A stretch of DNA of 64,000 bases from Curtobacterium sp. VKM Ac-1376 (GCF_015351025.1 NZ_JADKRV010000001.1:533053-597052), one strand, 5' to 3'. Counted from the first letter of the stretch, positions 7,846 to 16,974 are shown. The notes: generated from the sequence alone by a model not told the origin. Made by a program: numbers and translations.

Positions 7846-9327
7846 TCAGTGCACGGGCGGCGGCGTCGGCGCACCCTCGGGCAGATCCGGACGACGGACG
7901 AACACCGAGGCCAGGATGCCGAACAGCGAGATGACCGCGCCGACCAGGAAGGCGGTCCCGACACCCGAGGCGGTGGCGACGGCGAGTCCCTCGGCTCCGG
8001 AGCCCTCGACAGCGGTCGCCGCGCCGATGGTCAGCAGCGTGACGAACAGTGCCGTACCGGCGGCACCGGCGAGCTGCTGCGCCGTGCCGAGCACCGCGCT
8101 GCCGTGCGAGTACAGCTTCGGGGGCAGCCCGCCGAGCGCCGCGGTGAACAGCGGCGTGAAGGTCAGGGCCAGGCCGACGCTGAGCAGGACGTGGGCGCCG
8201 AGCACGAACCAGACGCTCGTGTCCACGTCGACCGTGGAGAGCGCCCAGAGCACGGCGCTGACGATGATCGATCCGGGGATGAGCAGCACGCGGGGACCAC
8301 GACGGTCGTAGATGCGACCGACGATCGGGGAGAGGAGGCCCATCAGGAGCCCGCCGGGGAGCAGGAGCAGCCCCACCTGCAGCACCTCGAGCCCGAGGAC
8401 GCGCTCGAGGTAGATCGGCAGCAGGATCAGCGTGCCGAACATGGCCATGAAGCTCAGGCCCATCGCGACGATCGGCACCGTGAAGCCGCGCGTGCGGAAG
8501 GTGCGGAGGTCGAGCAGGGCGCTGTCCGTGCGCTGGAGCCGGGTCTGCCGGACGATGAACACCGCGAGGGCGACGGCGCCGACGACGAGCGCGCCCACCG
8601 GGACGGCCAGACCGGTCGTGGCGGCTTCACCGATGCTCGACAGCCCGTAGACGATGCCGCCGAACGCGAAGGCGGACAGCACGACCGAGAGCACGTCGAT
8701 CGGTGCCTTCCGCGGCGTGGAGACGTTCTGCACCTTGACCATGCCGAGGATGAGTGCGGCGATCGCGATCGGCAGGACGAAGCCGAACAGCCAGCGCCAC
8801 GAGAACGCGTTGAGGATGAGGCCGGAGATGGTCGGGCCGATCGCCGGGGCGACCGAGATGACGATCGAGATGTTGCCCATCACCCGGCCGCGGTGCGCCG
8901 GGTCGACCAGGGTCAGGACCGTCGTCATGAGCAGCGGCATCATGATCGCGGTGCCGCTGGCCTGCACGATGCGGCCGACGAGCAGCAGGGTGAACCCGGG
9001 CGCGAGCAGCGCGATCAGCGTGCCGAGGGAGAACAGCCCCATCGCCCAGGCGAAGACCGGGCGGGTGTTGAACCGCTGCAGCAGGAACCCGGTGATCGGG
9101 ATGACGACCGCCATGGTCAGCAGGAAGCCCGTCGTGAGCCACTGGCCGGTCGCCGCGCTGATGTCGAGGTCGTCCATGAGCCGGGGCAGCGCAACGCCCA
9201 TGATCGTCTCGTTGAGGATGACGACGAACGCGGAGACGAGCAGCAGCCCGATCACGAGTCGGCTCTCGGCAGGGGACGGCTGCGAGACGCTTCCCGTTCG
9301 GGGTGCGGAATCGACGGCCTGGGTCAT
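7846..9327 (-). CDS. MFS multidrug exporter, DHA2 (LmrB-like)
   Basis: A 493-residue membrane exporter with about 14 helices. Helix 1 carries VVILNETIMGVALPRLMDDL, a DHA2 signature close to the EmrB/LmrB group. LLVGRIVQASGTAIMMPLLM and GRVMGNISIVISVAPAIGPTISG are motifs B and C. The ATG at 9327 is chosen because AGGAG lies 6-8 bases upstream. It lies downstream of acyP on the same strand with a 153-bp gap that contains an AATAAT -10-like stretch. The substrate is unknown. Confidence 0.9.
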   Translation of the reverse strand: MTQAVDSAPRTGSVSQPSPAESRLVIGLLLVSAFVVILNETIMGVALPRLMDDLDISAATGQWLTTGFLLTMAVVIPITGFLLQRFNTRPVFAWAMGLFSLGTLIALLAPGFTLLLVGRIVQASGTAIMMPLLMTTVLTLVDPAHRGRVMGNISIVISVAPAIGPTISGLILNAFSWRWLFGFVLPIAIAALILGMVKVQNVSTPRKAPIDVLSVVLSAFAFGGIVYGLSSIGEAATTGLAVPVGALVVGAVALAVFIVRQTRLQRTDSALLDLRTFRTRGFTVPIVAMGLSFMAMFGTLILLPIYLERVLGLEVLQVGLLLLPGGLLMGLLSPIVGRIYDRRGPRVLLIPGSIIVSAVLWALSTVDVDTSVWFVLGAHVLLSVGLALTFTPLFTAALGGLPPKLYSHGSAVLGTAQQLAGAAGTALFVTLLTIGAATAVEGSGAEGLAVATASGVGTAFLVGAVISLFGILASVFVRRPDLPEGAPTPPPVH

Positions 9328-9480
9328 GCGGGGCTCCTGGTGGGTCACGACTGGTGGAACGGGTGTGGCGCAGGACGCGCACACAGGCCAACCGCCTGAG
9401 TGGATGCGATTATTCCGGTTCGCTCCGACATCCGCGGACGGAGGACCGGTGCCGCGCGATCCGTCCTGCCGCGAACCCGC

Positions 9481-9771
9481 TCAGTGCAGGATGGCGAACC
9501 CGTCGGCGTCCCCGTGGGGCACGACCGTGCGCAGCGTGACGTCGGTCACCGTCGCAGAGGGCGGCCCGGTGCGGAGGCACTCCACCAGCGAGTCGACCGC
9601 CACCGACGGTCCCTCGGCCTCGACCTCGACGGTGCCGTCGAACAGGTTCCTGGCGTACCCGACGAGGTCGAGCCCGTCGGCCTTCCGAGCGGTCCAGTAG
9701 CGGAAGCCGACCCCCTGGACCGTCCCCGACACCACGGCATGCACCCTCGTCACCGTCGTCATGCCGTTCAC
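9481..9771 (-). CDS. acyP: Acylphosphatase
   Basis: A 96-residue acylphosphatase, the usual length. The signature GTVQGVGFRYWTARKA holds the phosphate-binding arginine, and GYARNLFDGTVEVEAEG holds the catalytic asparagine. It hydrolyses acyl phosphates such as 1,3-bisphosphoglycerate or carbamoyl phosphate. Two ATGs near the start (codons 1 and 4) are both possible. It is divergent from nrtR, with the NrtR-type inverted repeat in the shared spacer. Confidence 0.93.
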   Translation of the reverse strand: MNGMTTVTRVHAVVSGTVQGVGFRYWTARKADGLDLVGYARNLFDGTVEVEAEGPSVAVDSLVECLRTGPPSATVTDVTLRTVVPHGDADGFAILH

Positions 9772-9842
9772 GGTATCCGCAGGCAGCTGTCGGCACTTTT
9801 CGGTCCTGTGACGATCTCGTGACGGTGGCGAGCACGGTCGGT

Positions 9843-9889
9843 GATAGTGTCATTGCAACCCGAACACTTCGAGTCAGATTGACACTATC
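9843..9889. promoter_or_regulatory. Inverted-repeat operator of the NAD operon
   Basis: GATAGTGTCA (9843-9852) and its exact complement TGACACTATC (9880-9889) are separated by 27 bp. The right half ends 6 bases before the nrtR ATG. No Shine-Dalgarno is visible there, so the mRNA may be leaderless and the right half-site may overlap the -10 region (CACTAT). The position upstream of an NrtR-family gene suggests autoregulation by NrtR. The site is seen; its binding is inferred. Confidence 0.75.
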
Positions 9890-9895
9890 TTTCCC

Positions 9896-10633
9896 ATGGA
9901 CGAAGCAGGCATCCGCGTCGCGGTCTCCACCGTGATCGTCGCCCTGCGCCCGCACCCCGACACCGGGGCTCCGGCGCTGTGGATGCCGCTCGTCCGTCGC
10001 GTCGCGGAGCCGTTCGAGGGGTCGTGGGCGCTGCCCGGTGGCTGGGTCGGCGTGGACGAGGGGCTCGAGGACTCGGCGGCCGCCCGACTCCGTGAGACGA
10101 CGAACGTGCAACCGCGGTACCTCGAGCAGCTGTACGCGTTCGGCGACGTCGGCCGCTCGCCGAGCCGCGTCGTGTCGATCGTGTACTGGGCGCTCGTGCA
10201 CCCGGACGAGGCGAACGTCGTCCCCGACGACTGGAACGTCCGGTGGTTCCTGGCCGACGAGCACCCACCGCTCGCCTTCGACCACGACCGCATCGTCGAG
10301 TACGCCCTGTGGCGGCTGCGCAACAAGGTGTCCTACTCACGGATCGCCCAGGCGTTCCTCGATGACCGGTTCACCCTCGCCGAACTCCGTGGCGTGTACG
10401 AGGCGGTGCTCGGCCGGGCGCTCGACCCCGCGAACTTCCGACGGCAGGTCGAGAAGACCGACGCGGTCCTGCCGACCGACGAGACCACGAGCGGGGACCG
10501 GCACCGACCGGCCCGGCTGTACCGCTCGAACCCCGACCTCGCCTACGCGGACAACGGCCCGCTGCGCGCCGGGGCCGACCAGCACCAGCGCCAGCACCAG
10601 CGCCAGCAGCAGCGCCAGCAGCGGAACCGATAG
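9896..10633 (+). CDS. nrtR: NrtR/NdnR-type NUDIX-related regulator of NAD synthesis
   Basis: A 245-residue protein with an N-terminal NUDIX-like domain (residues 5-140) and a C-terminal winged-helix part (VSYSRIAQAFLDDRFTLAELRGVYEAVLG) as in the NrtR family. The NUDIX box is degenerate: GGWVGVDEGLEDSAAARLRETT lacks the REUxEE glutamates, as expected for a sensor that binds ADP-ribose without hydrolysing it. It heads nadA-nadB-nadC-nadS, as NdnR heads nadA-nadC-nadS in Corynebacterium glutamicum. The C-terminus ends in a Gln/Arg/His-rich tail encoded by 12-bp repeats. Confidence 0.88.
   Translation: MDEAGIRVAVSTVIVALRPHPDTGAPALWMPLVRRVAEPFEGSWALPGGWVGVDEGLEDSAAARLRETTNVQPRYLEQLYAFGDVGRSPSRVVSIVYWALVHPDEANVVPDDWNVRWFLADEHPPLAFDHDRIVEYALWRLRNKVSYSRIAQAFLDDRFTLAELRGVYEAVLGRALDPANFRRQVEKTDAVLPTDETTSGDRHRPARLYRSNPDLAYADNGPLRAGADQHQRQHQRQQQRQQRNR
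10580..10624 (+). repeat. 12-bp tandem repeats at the 3' end of nrtR
   Basis: Units of CAGCACCAGCGC occur about 3.75 times and encode a QHQRQHQRQQQRQQ tail. Such repeats can change copy number by slippage, and here this would only alter the tail length because the unit is a multiple of three. Confidence 0.8.
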
Positions 10634-10640
10634 GGGACCC

Positions 10641-11912
10641 GTGTCCATCGCCACGACCATCGAACTCATCTCCAACGGCAAGGCGGGCGGCAGCACCTGC
10701 ACGCCCGATCTCGCCATGCCGACGTGGGACTTCGACTCCCGCCCCGGGTACGGCCCCGGCTCGTCGATGTCCGACGTCATCCCGACGAGTGCCCCGCGCC
10801 AGGGTGTCCTGCCCGACGAGTACAAGACGACGCCGACCGACGAGCTGCACGACCGCATCGAACGGGCGAAGGCCACCCTCGGCGACCGCGTCGTGGTGCT
10901 CGGGCACTTCTACCAGCGCGACGAGGTCGTCCGGCACGCGGACTTCCTCGGCGACTCGTTCCAGCTCGCCAACGCCGCCCTGACCAAGCCCGACGCCGAG
11001 GCGATCGTGTTCTGCGGCGTGCACTTCATGGCCGAGACCGCCGACATCCTGGCGCGCGACGACCAGCGCGTGATCCTGCCGAACCTGGCCGCCGGCTGCT
11101 CGATGGCGGACATGGCCGACATCGACAGCGTCGAGGCCGCGTGGGCCGAACTGGCCGCCGTCTACGGGACCGAGCCGGACGCCGACGGCCGAGTGCCCGT
11201 CATCCCCGTGACCTACATGAACTCCGCCGCCGACCTCAAGGCCTTCTGCGGGCGGAACGGCGGCATCGTCTGCACGTCGTCGAACGCCGCCACCGTGCTG
11301 GAGTGGGCGTTCGAGCGCGGGCAGCGCGTGCTGTTCTTCCCCGACCAGCACCTCGGGCGCAACACTGCGAAGGCCATGGGCATCAGCACCGACCTGATGC
11401 CGATGTGGAACCCGCGGCTGCCCGGCGGCGGCAACACCGCCGCCGACCTGCTCGAGGCGAAGGTCGTCCTCTGGCACGGCTTCTGCTCGGTGCACCGACG
11501 CTTCACCGTCGACCAGATCGACCAGGCGCGACGGGAGCACCCGGGGGTCCAGGTCATCGTGCACCCCGAGTGCCCGATGGCCGTCGTCGACGCCGCGGAC
11601 CACGCCGGCAGCACCGACCTGATCCGGAAGACCGTCGCCGCGGCCACCGAGCCCACCACGTTCGCGATCGGCACCGAGATCAACATGGTGAACCGGCTCG
11701 CGGCCGAGTACCCGCAGCACACGATCTTCTGCCTCGACCCCGTGGTGTGCCCGTGCTCGACGATGTACCGAATCCACCCCGGCTACCTCGCCTGGGTGCT
11801 CGAAGCACTGGTCCGCGGCGAGGTCCTCAACGAGATCGTCGTCCCCGCCGTCGTCCAGGCCGACGCCAAGATCGCGCTCGAGCGCATGCTCGCGGCGAAG
11901 CCCCGAGCCTGA
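10641..11912 (+). CDS. nadA: Quinolinate synthase NadA
   Basis: A 423-residue enzyme that condenses iminoaspartate with dihydroxyacetone phosphate to quinolinate using a [4Fe-4S] cluster. The three expected cluster cysteines lie in LAAGCSMAD, WHGFCSVH and the C-terminal CPCSTM region. GHFYQRDEVV and HPECPMAVVD are further conserved motifs. The GTG start lies 7 bases after the nrtR stop. The longer in-frame upstream reading overlaps nrtR and is not conserved. About 90 residues precede the usual NadA core. Confidence 0.95.
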   Translation: MSIATTIELISNGKAGGSTCTPDLAMPTWDFDSRPGYGPGSSMSDVIPTSAPRQGVLPDEYKTTPTDELHDRIERAKATLGDRVVVLGHFYQRDEVVRHADFLGDSFQLANAALTKPDAEAIVFCGVHFMAETADILARDDQRVILPNLAAGCSMADMADIDSVEAAWAELAAVYGTEPDADGRVPVIPVTYMNSAADLKAFCGRNGGIVCTSSNAATVLEWAFERGQRVLFFPDQHLGRNTAKAMGISTDLMPMWNPRLPGGGNTAADLLEAKVVLWHGFCSVHRRFTVDQIDQARREHPGVQVIVHPECPMAVVDAADHAGSTDLIRKTVAAATEPTTFAIGTEINMVNRLAAEYPQHTIFCLDPVVCPCSTMYRIHPGYLAWVLEALVRGEVLNEIVVPAVVQADAKIALERMLAAKPRA

Positions 11913-11944
11913 CCCGCGAGCCAGAACGACCAGGGGAGACCACC

Positions 11945-13600
11945 GTGCACGTCGTCATCGTCGGCTCGGGCATCGCCGGGCTGACCGCAGCGATCCGCGC
12001 CAGCACCGCCCACGACGTCACGCTCGTGACGAAGGGGGCGCTCGCCGACAGCGCCACCGCGTACGCCCAGGGCGGCATCGCGGTGGCGCTCGGCGCCGAC
12101 GACTCGACGGCGCTGCACCAGGCGGACACGCACGTCGCGGCCGCGGGCAGCGCCGATGCCCGTGCCGTCGAGGTCCTCTGCACCGACGGCCCGGCACGGG
12201 TCCGCGACCTCCTCGCCCTCGGCGTGCCCTTCGACCGGTCGACCGACCCCGCCGGCCTCGACCGGTACGGCGACGACCTCGCCCGCGGCCGCGAGGCCGC
12301 ACACGGTCGCTGGCGCGTCGTGCACGCCGACGGCGACGCGACGGGGACCGCCATCGAGCGCACCCTGATCGACGCGCTGCACCGCCGGCACGTCACGATC
12401 CTCGAGCGCACCAGCCTGACCGACCTCGTCGTCCGCGACGGCGGCGTGGTCGGGATCGACGTGCTCGACCTGCTCGGCGAACCCCGGCGGATCGCCGCCG
12501 ACGCCGTCGTCATCGCCTCCGGGGGAGCGGGGCACCTGTACCGCGAGACCACCAACCCCCTGGTCGCGACCGGTGACGGGGTCGCCGCCGCCTGGCGCGC
12601 CGGTGCCGTCCTGGCCGACCTGGAGTTCGTCCAGTTCCACCCGACCCGGCTCGCCGTGCCCGGCGGCGGACTGGTGTCCGAGGCCGTCCGCGGTGAGGGC
12701 GCGGTCCTCCGGGATGCCACCGGCCGACGGTTCATGACGAGCGTGCACCCGGACGCCGAGCTCGCCCCGCGCGACGTCGTCGCCCGGGGGATCGCCGCCG
12801 CGATGCGCGACCAGGGCGGTGCCCCCGTGCTCCTCGACACCACCGGACTCGACGCCGGCTTCCTGGTCAGCCGGTTCCCCGGACTCACCCGGGCCACGCG
12901 CGACGCCGGCTTCGACTGGACCCGCGAAGGCGTCCCGGTCGCACCCGCCGCGCACTACTCGATGGGCGGCATCGCCACCGACGCCGAGGGACGGACGAGC
13001 CTGCCCGGACTCCTCGCCGTCGGCGAGGCCGCGTGCACCGGCGTCCACGGGGCCAACCGCCTCGCCTCCAACTCGCTGCTCGAGGGACTCGTCTTCGCGG
13101 TCCGCGCCGCGGACGCGGTCGCCGCGCCGCGACCCGGCCTGCTCCGCCTGCGCGGTGACGCCGGTCTCCACATCACGAGCGTGCCCCGGGCGGCGGACGC
13201 GATCCGGGCCTCCCGAGAAGGGCTGACGGGAGGCGCGGATCACCGTGACCCGACCGCGGACGTCCGCCACGCGGTCCAGTCCGTCATGACGGACCGCGTC
13301 GGGCTGCTCCGTGACGCCGACGGGCTGGCGAGCGCGCGCCGCGAGCTCGACGCGCTCACCGCGCCGACCACCGGTGGCGTGCGTGAGCACGAGGACCGTG
13401 CACTGCTCGACCTGGCCCGACTCGTGGCGCTCGCCGCCGAGGCCCGCACGGAGTCCCGGGGGGCGCACGCCCGCACCGACCACCCCGACACCGACCCCGC
13501 CGCCCCGGCCTCCTACGCCTGGGTCGCCGAACGCCCCGACCCACACGACAGCGCACACGCCGACGGCTCCACCGTCGTTCCGCAGGAGGTACCCGCATGA
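11945..13600 (+). CDS. nadB: L-aspartate oxidase NadB
   Basis: A 551-residue flavoprotein that oxidises L-aspartate to iminoaspartate, which NadA consumes. VVIVGSGIAGLTAAIRA is the dinucleotide-binding fold. SATAYAQGGIAVAL, EFVQFHPT and HYSMGGIATD are succinate dehydrogenase/aspartate oxidase family motifs, and GEAACTGVHGANRLASNSLLE is the C-terminal FAD contact. The GTG start is set by AGGGGAG 6 bases upstream. The end overlaps nadC as ATGA. Confidence 0.96.
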   Translation: MHVVIVGSGIAGLTAAIRASTAHDVTLVTKGALADSATAYAQGGIAVALGADDSTALHQADTHVAAAGSADARAVEVLCTDGPARVRDLLALGVPFDRSTDPAGLDRYGDDLARGREAAHGRWRVVHADGDATGTAIERTLIDALHRRHVTILERTSLTDLVVRDGGVVGIDVLDLLGEPRRIAADAVVIASGGAGHLYRETTNPLVATGDGVAAAWRAGAVLADLEFVQFHPTRLAVPGGGLVSEAVRGEGAVLRDATGRRFMTSVHPDAELAPRDVVARGIAAAMRDQGGAPVLLDTTGLDAGFLVSRFPGLTRATRDAGFDWTREGVPVAPAAHYSMGGIATDAEGRTSLPGLLAVGEAACTGVHGANRLASNSLLEGLVFAVRAADAVAAPRPGLLRLRGDAGLHITSVPRAADAIRASREGLTGGADHRDPTADVRHAVQSVMTDRVGLLRDADGLASARRELDALTAPTTGGVREHEDRALLDLARLVALAAEARTESRGAHARTDHPDTDPAAPASYAWVAERPDPHDSAHADGSTVVPQEVPA

Positions 13601-14502
13601 CCATCGACCCCGGCTCCATCCCGCCGCACGCCCTGCGCCGCGTGATCGACACCGCGCTCGAGGAGGACGCGCCGTGGGGGGACGTCACCAGCGAGGCGCT
13701 CATCCCCGCCGCGGCCACCGCAGCCGCCACCCTCGGAGCCCGGGAGCCCGGCGTGCTGAGCGGCGGTGGGGTCTTCGCCGCCGTGATGCACGCCGTCGAC
13801 CCATCGATCGACGCCGTCCTGCACGTCGCCGACGGCACGCCCTTCGCGGCCGGGGACGTCATCGCGACCGTCACCGGACCGGCACGGGCGGTCCTCCGGG
13901 CCGAACGGGTCGCCCTCAACCTCGTACAGCGCATGTCCGGCATCGCGACGACCACCGCGGCCCACGTCGCCGCGACCGCGGGCACGTCCGCGCGGATCGT
14001 CGACACCCGGAAGACGACGCCGGGCCTCCGAGCCCTCGAGCGGTACGCGGTGCGCTGCGGCGGCGGGCACAACCACCGCACCTCGTTGTCCGACGCCGTG
14101 CTCGCCAAGGACAACCACCTGGCGGTGCTCCTGGCCGGCGGGATCGGCATCGGGGACGCGGTCGCCGCCGCCCGGCAGCGGCTCGGGCACACCGTCCACG
14201 TCGAGGTGGAGGTCGACCGGCTCGACCAGATCGAACCCGTCGTCGCGGCCGGGGTCGACACGATCATGCTCGACAACTTCACGCCGTCCGAACTCACGGC
14301 CGGTGTCGGGATCGTCGCCGGCCGGGCCCTCGTCGAGGCGTCGGGCGGGGTGTCGCTGGACACCGTCGCGGCGATCGCGGCGGCCGGTGTCGACGTCATC
14401 TCGGTCGGAGCGCTGACCCACTCCGCACGGGCCCTCGACCTCGGACTGGACATCGACGTCGCGGCACCGGTCGAGCACGTCACGGTCCCCGCGGGGGACT
14501 GA
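13597..14502 (+). CDS. nadC: Nicotinate-nucleotide pyrophosphorylase NadC
   Basis: A 301-residue enzyme that converts quinolinate and PRPP to nicotinate mononucleotide. Substrate-binding motifs are VDTRKTTPGLRALERYAVRCGGGHNHR, VEVEVDRLDQ, TIMLDNF and EASGGVSLDTV. It overlaps nadB by 4 bases (ATGA) and is followed after one base by nadS, so translation is coupled through the operon. Confidence 0.97.
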   Translation: MTIDPGSIPPHALRRVIDTALEEDAPWGDVTSEALIPAAATAAATLGAREPGVLSGGGVFAAVMHAVDPSIDAVLHVADGTPFAAGDVIATVTGPARAVLRAERVALNLVQRMSGIATTTAAHVAATAGTSARIVDTRKTTPGLRALERYAVRCGGGHNHRTSLSDAVLAKDNHLAVLLAGGIGIGDAVAAARQRLGHTVHVEVEVDRLDQIEPVVAAGVDTIMLDNFTPSELTAGVGIVAGRALVEASGGVSLDTVAAIAAAGVDVISVGALTHSARALDLGLDIDVAAPVEHVTVPAGD

Positions 14503-14503
14503 C

Positions 14504-15646
14504 GTGTTCTACCTCGACCGGGCCGCCACCACCCCGGTCCGCCGCGAGGTGCTCGAAGCGATGTGGCCGTACCTGACCGGGGTCTTCGGCAACCCCTCGT
14601 CGACCCACGGGGTCGGCGACGAAGCCGCACGCGGGCTCTCCGGCGCACGGGCTGCCGCCGCGCAGGTGCTCGGCTGCCGACCCGCCGAGGTCGTCTTCAC
14701 CACGGGCGGAACCGAGGGGGCGAACACCGCGGTCAAGGGGATCGCCCTCGCCGAGCCCCGGGGCCGACACGTCGTCACGAGCGCCATCGAGCACGAGGCC
14801 GTGCTCGAGAGCTGCGCGTACCTCGCCCGGTTCCACGACTTCGACGTCACCGTGCTGCCGGTCGCTCCGGACGGGCGGGTGGACCCGCAGGTGCTGTGCG
14901 CCGCGCTCCGGCCGGACACCACCCTCGTGTCGATCGCGCACGCCGACAACGAGATCGGCACCGTGCAGGACATCCCGGCGCTCGCCGAGGTGGCCCACGG
15001 GGTCGGCGCCCGGTTCCACACCGACGCCGTGCAGTCCGCGCCGTGGCTGCCGATCGGCCTCGACGTGCTCGGGGTCGACGCGCTGTCGTTGTCCGGGCAC
15101 AAGCTCGGAGCTCCGAAGGGCACCGGCGTGCTCGCGGTCCGTTCCGGGGTGCGCCTCGAGCCGCTGCTGCACGGTGGGGGACAGGAGCGCGGTCGACGCT
15201 CCGGCACCGAGGACGTCGCCGGGGCAGTGGCGGTCGCCACCGCTCTCAGGCTCACAGCCCCGTCGTCGATCTCGTCGTCGTCGCACGTCGCGACCGCGGT
15301 GCGTGACGCCGTGCTCGACGGGGTGCTCGTCGCCGTACCCGGCGCGTTCGTCACCGGGTCGCGGGAGCACCGGCTGCCCGGGCACGCGTCGTTCTGCTTC
15401 CCGGGGGTGAACGGCGAGACCGTGCTGCTCGAACTCGAGCAGCGCGACGTCGTGTCGTCGTCCGGCAGCGCCTGCGCGGCGGGCAGCGCCGAGGCGTCAC
15501 ACGTGCTCACGGCGCTCGGGGTCCCGGACGAGGTCGCCCGGACCGCGCTCCGCCTGACGTTCGACGGAACACTGGCCGTGGCGGACGTCCCGGTCGTGGT
15601 CGGAGCCGTGGCGGAGTCGGTCGCGACGGTTCGCGCCCTCGGCTGA
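14504..15646 (+). CDS. nadS: Cysteine desulfurase NadS
   Basis: A 380-residue IscS/NifS-type PLP enzyme. SGHKLGAPKG holds the PLP lysine, EHEAVLE the conserved histidine, and SSGSACAAGSAEAS the catalytic cysteine. Its place at the end of nadABC points to NadS, the desulfurase that supplies sulfur for the NadA iron-sulfur cluster, as in C. glutamicum and in the nifS-like gene of Bacillus nad loci. The GTG start follows the nadC stop by one base. Confidence 0.92.
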   Translation: MFYLDRAATTPVRREVLEAMWPYLTGVFGNPSSTHGVGDEAARGLSGARAAAAQVLGCRPAEVVFTTGGTEGANTAVKGIALAEPRGRHVVTSAIEHEAVLESCAYLARFHDFDVTVLPVAPDGRVDPQVLCAALRPDTTLVSIAHADNEIGTVQDIPALAEVAHGVGARFHTDAVQSAPWLPIGLDVLGVDALSLSGHKLGAPKGTGVLAVRSGVRLEPLLHGGGQERGRRSGTEDVAGAVAVATALRLTAPSSISSSSHVATAVRDAVLDGVLVAVPGAFVTGSREHRLPGHASFCFPGVNGETVLLELEQRDVVSSSGSACAAGSAEASHVLTALGVPDEVARTALRLTFDGTLAVADVPVVVGAVAESVATVRALG

Positions 15647-15726
15647 GGTGTACTAGACGTTCTACTCCATCTCTGGGTACGTGTCCCCCCTTCTGCGGAC
15701 CGGTGATCTGCGCCAGAGTGTTCCAC

Positions 15727-15993
15727 ATGGCAAACGTGATGGCGACCCGGACGCGACGGGACGACCGCTTCCGCGCGGTGCAGCTCCTGCCCGCCCCGGC
15801 GACCCTCGTCGCGCTCGCCCTGGCAGCGCAGCACGACCTCGGCACGGCCCCGCTCGGGCTCATCGCCGTGGTCGGCGCGCTCGCGACCACCGGGAGTGCC
15901 CTGCTCCCGATGGTCCGCCCTGCCGCAACACCTCGGTCGATGCCCACACCGACCGAGACGGACCGGTACCGAGAGGACACCGAACACCCTTGA
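15727..15993 (+). CDS. Small membrane protein of unknown function
   Basis: An 88-residue frame with third codon positions almost wholly G or C, as in neighbouring real genes. It has a basic start (MANVMATRTRRDDRFRAVQ), two hydrophobic segments (LLPAPATLVALALAA; GLIAVVGALATTGSALLPMV) and a charged tail. I do not recognise it. There is no strong ribosome site, and the start could be one of two nearby codons. It lies between nadS and a hairpin terminator and could be the last gene of the NAD operon. Confidence 0.5.
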   Translation: MANVMATRTRRDDRFRAVQLLPAPATLVALALAAQHDLGTAPLGLIAVVGALATTGSALLPMVRPAATPRSMPTPTETDRYREDTEHP

Positions 15994-16038
15994 GGTCCAC
16001 CACCGCGCGGCTTGCCGACCCGAGCCGCGCGGTGGACC
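15994..16038. terminator. Hairpin terminator after the NAD operon
   Basis: GGTCCACCACCGCGCGGCT pairs with AGCCGCGCGGTGGACC with one 3-base bulge. It begins immediately after the stop of the small membrane protein. It has no T tract. Confidence 0.65.
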
Positions 16039-16212
16039 CAGACCGGATGCCGATTCCCTGATCGACGTCCGGCGCGGGGCGCGACGTTCCCCCTGTCGTC
16101 GTGTCCCGCCGCACACCGCGATCCCGCCGTGGGTCTCGACGTCCGCACCCCTGAGCGGCGTCGGTTCCCCTGCAGCCCACGGCGGGTTCCGGTTCCCCGG
16201 TAGCGTCGCGGC

Positions 16213-16503
16213 ATGCCCTCGTACCGCGTGACCCTGGCAGTGGGGGCGCTCGCTCCCGGCACGGCACCCGACGCCGTCCTGCCCACTGCCGCCCGTCTGG
16301 TGCGAGAGCACGCGGTGGTGGAGGCCGAGGACGTCCGGTTGCTCCGCGGTGTGCCCTGCGCCGTCGTTCGGTTCGAGGCCGAGGACGACCGCGCCGCCGC
16401 GGCTGTCCGGGACGCCACAGTCGACGGCCTGCGGGACCTGGTCGAGATCCGCTCCGACGTCGTCACCCGCCGCGAGGGTGGCCGCTGGTTGCCCGTGGCC
16501 TGA
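16213..16503 (+). CDS. Hypothetical protein
   Basis: A 96-residue soluble protein (MPSYRVTLAVGALAPGTAPD) rich in Ala, Val and Arg and predicted as alternating strands and helices. It may be a small ferredoxin-like alpha/beta domain. There are no cysteines beyond one (VPCAVVRF) and no recognisable motif. Codon use matches the chromosome. It is convergent with the next gene, with only 3 bases between stops. I cannot assign a function. Confidence 0.6.
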   Translation: MPSYRVTLAVGALAPGTAPDAVLPTAARLVREHAVVEAEDVRLLRGVPCAVVRFEAEDDRAAAAVRDATVDGLRDLVEIRSDVVTRREGGRWLPVA

Positions 16504-16506
16504 CGT

Positions 16507-16974
16507 TCAGGCCGAGTGCGTCGCCGGTTCGGGGGTCCCCGGCCAGACGTAGTCCAGGTCGTCCGGCACGTCGGGGAACAGCTCCCGGTAGTGCTCCGGC
16601 GCCTTCTGCACGAGCTTCGACCGGTGCGATCGGTGCAGGGCCTCGTCGTCGTTCCACGGTGGGATCGGCACGTCGCCGCGCTCGTACGCCGCCAGGTCCT
16701 CCGGCACACGGCCCAGGTCGAGCAGGGTCTTCTCGAGACACGTGTCGGCGTACCCGCGCTCCGCCCAGACCCGGCACGTGGCCTCCTGGTAGGCCATCAG
16801 CGCCGGGCGGTAGCCGCGCCACATCGCCGTGACCGGGTGGTGCTGCCAGCCGTAGTCGGGGAGCGTCAGTGCGCGCATCACCTGCAGGGTCTCGACCCGC
16901 TGCTTGCCGAGCCGCCGGTCGTCGAGGACCTCGGCGGACGCCCGGAAGTCGGCGAACGGCAGGAACGTCTGCAT
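16507..16974 (-). CDS. MSMEG_6728-type / pyrimidine dimer glycosylase-like protein
   Basis: A 155-residue protein beginning MQTFLPFADFRASAEVLDDRRLGKQRVE, a start shared by a conserved actinobacterial family (MSMEG_6728-like) that is distantly related to the pyrimidine-dimer DNA glycosylase fold. HHPVTAMWRGY and PPWNDDEALHRSHRSKLV are further conserved stretches. A role in UV damage repair is possible but unproven. I chose the ATG at 16974 because conservation starts there. Confidence 0.7.
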   Translation of the reverse strand: MQTFLPFADFRASAEVLDDRRLGKQRVETLQVMRALTLPDYGWQHHPVTAMWRGYRPALMAYQEATCRVWAERGYADTCLEKTLLDLGRVPEDLAAYERGDVPIPPWNDDEALHRSHRSKLVQKAPEHYRELFPDVPDDLDYVWPGTPEPATHSA

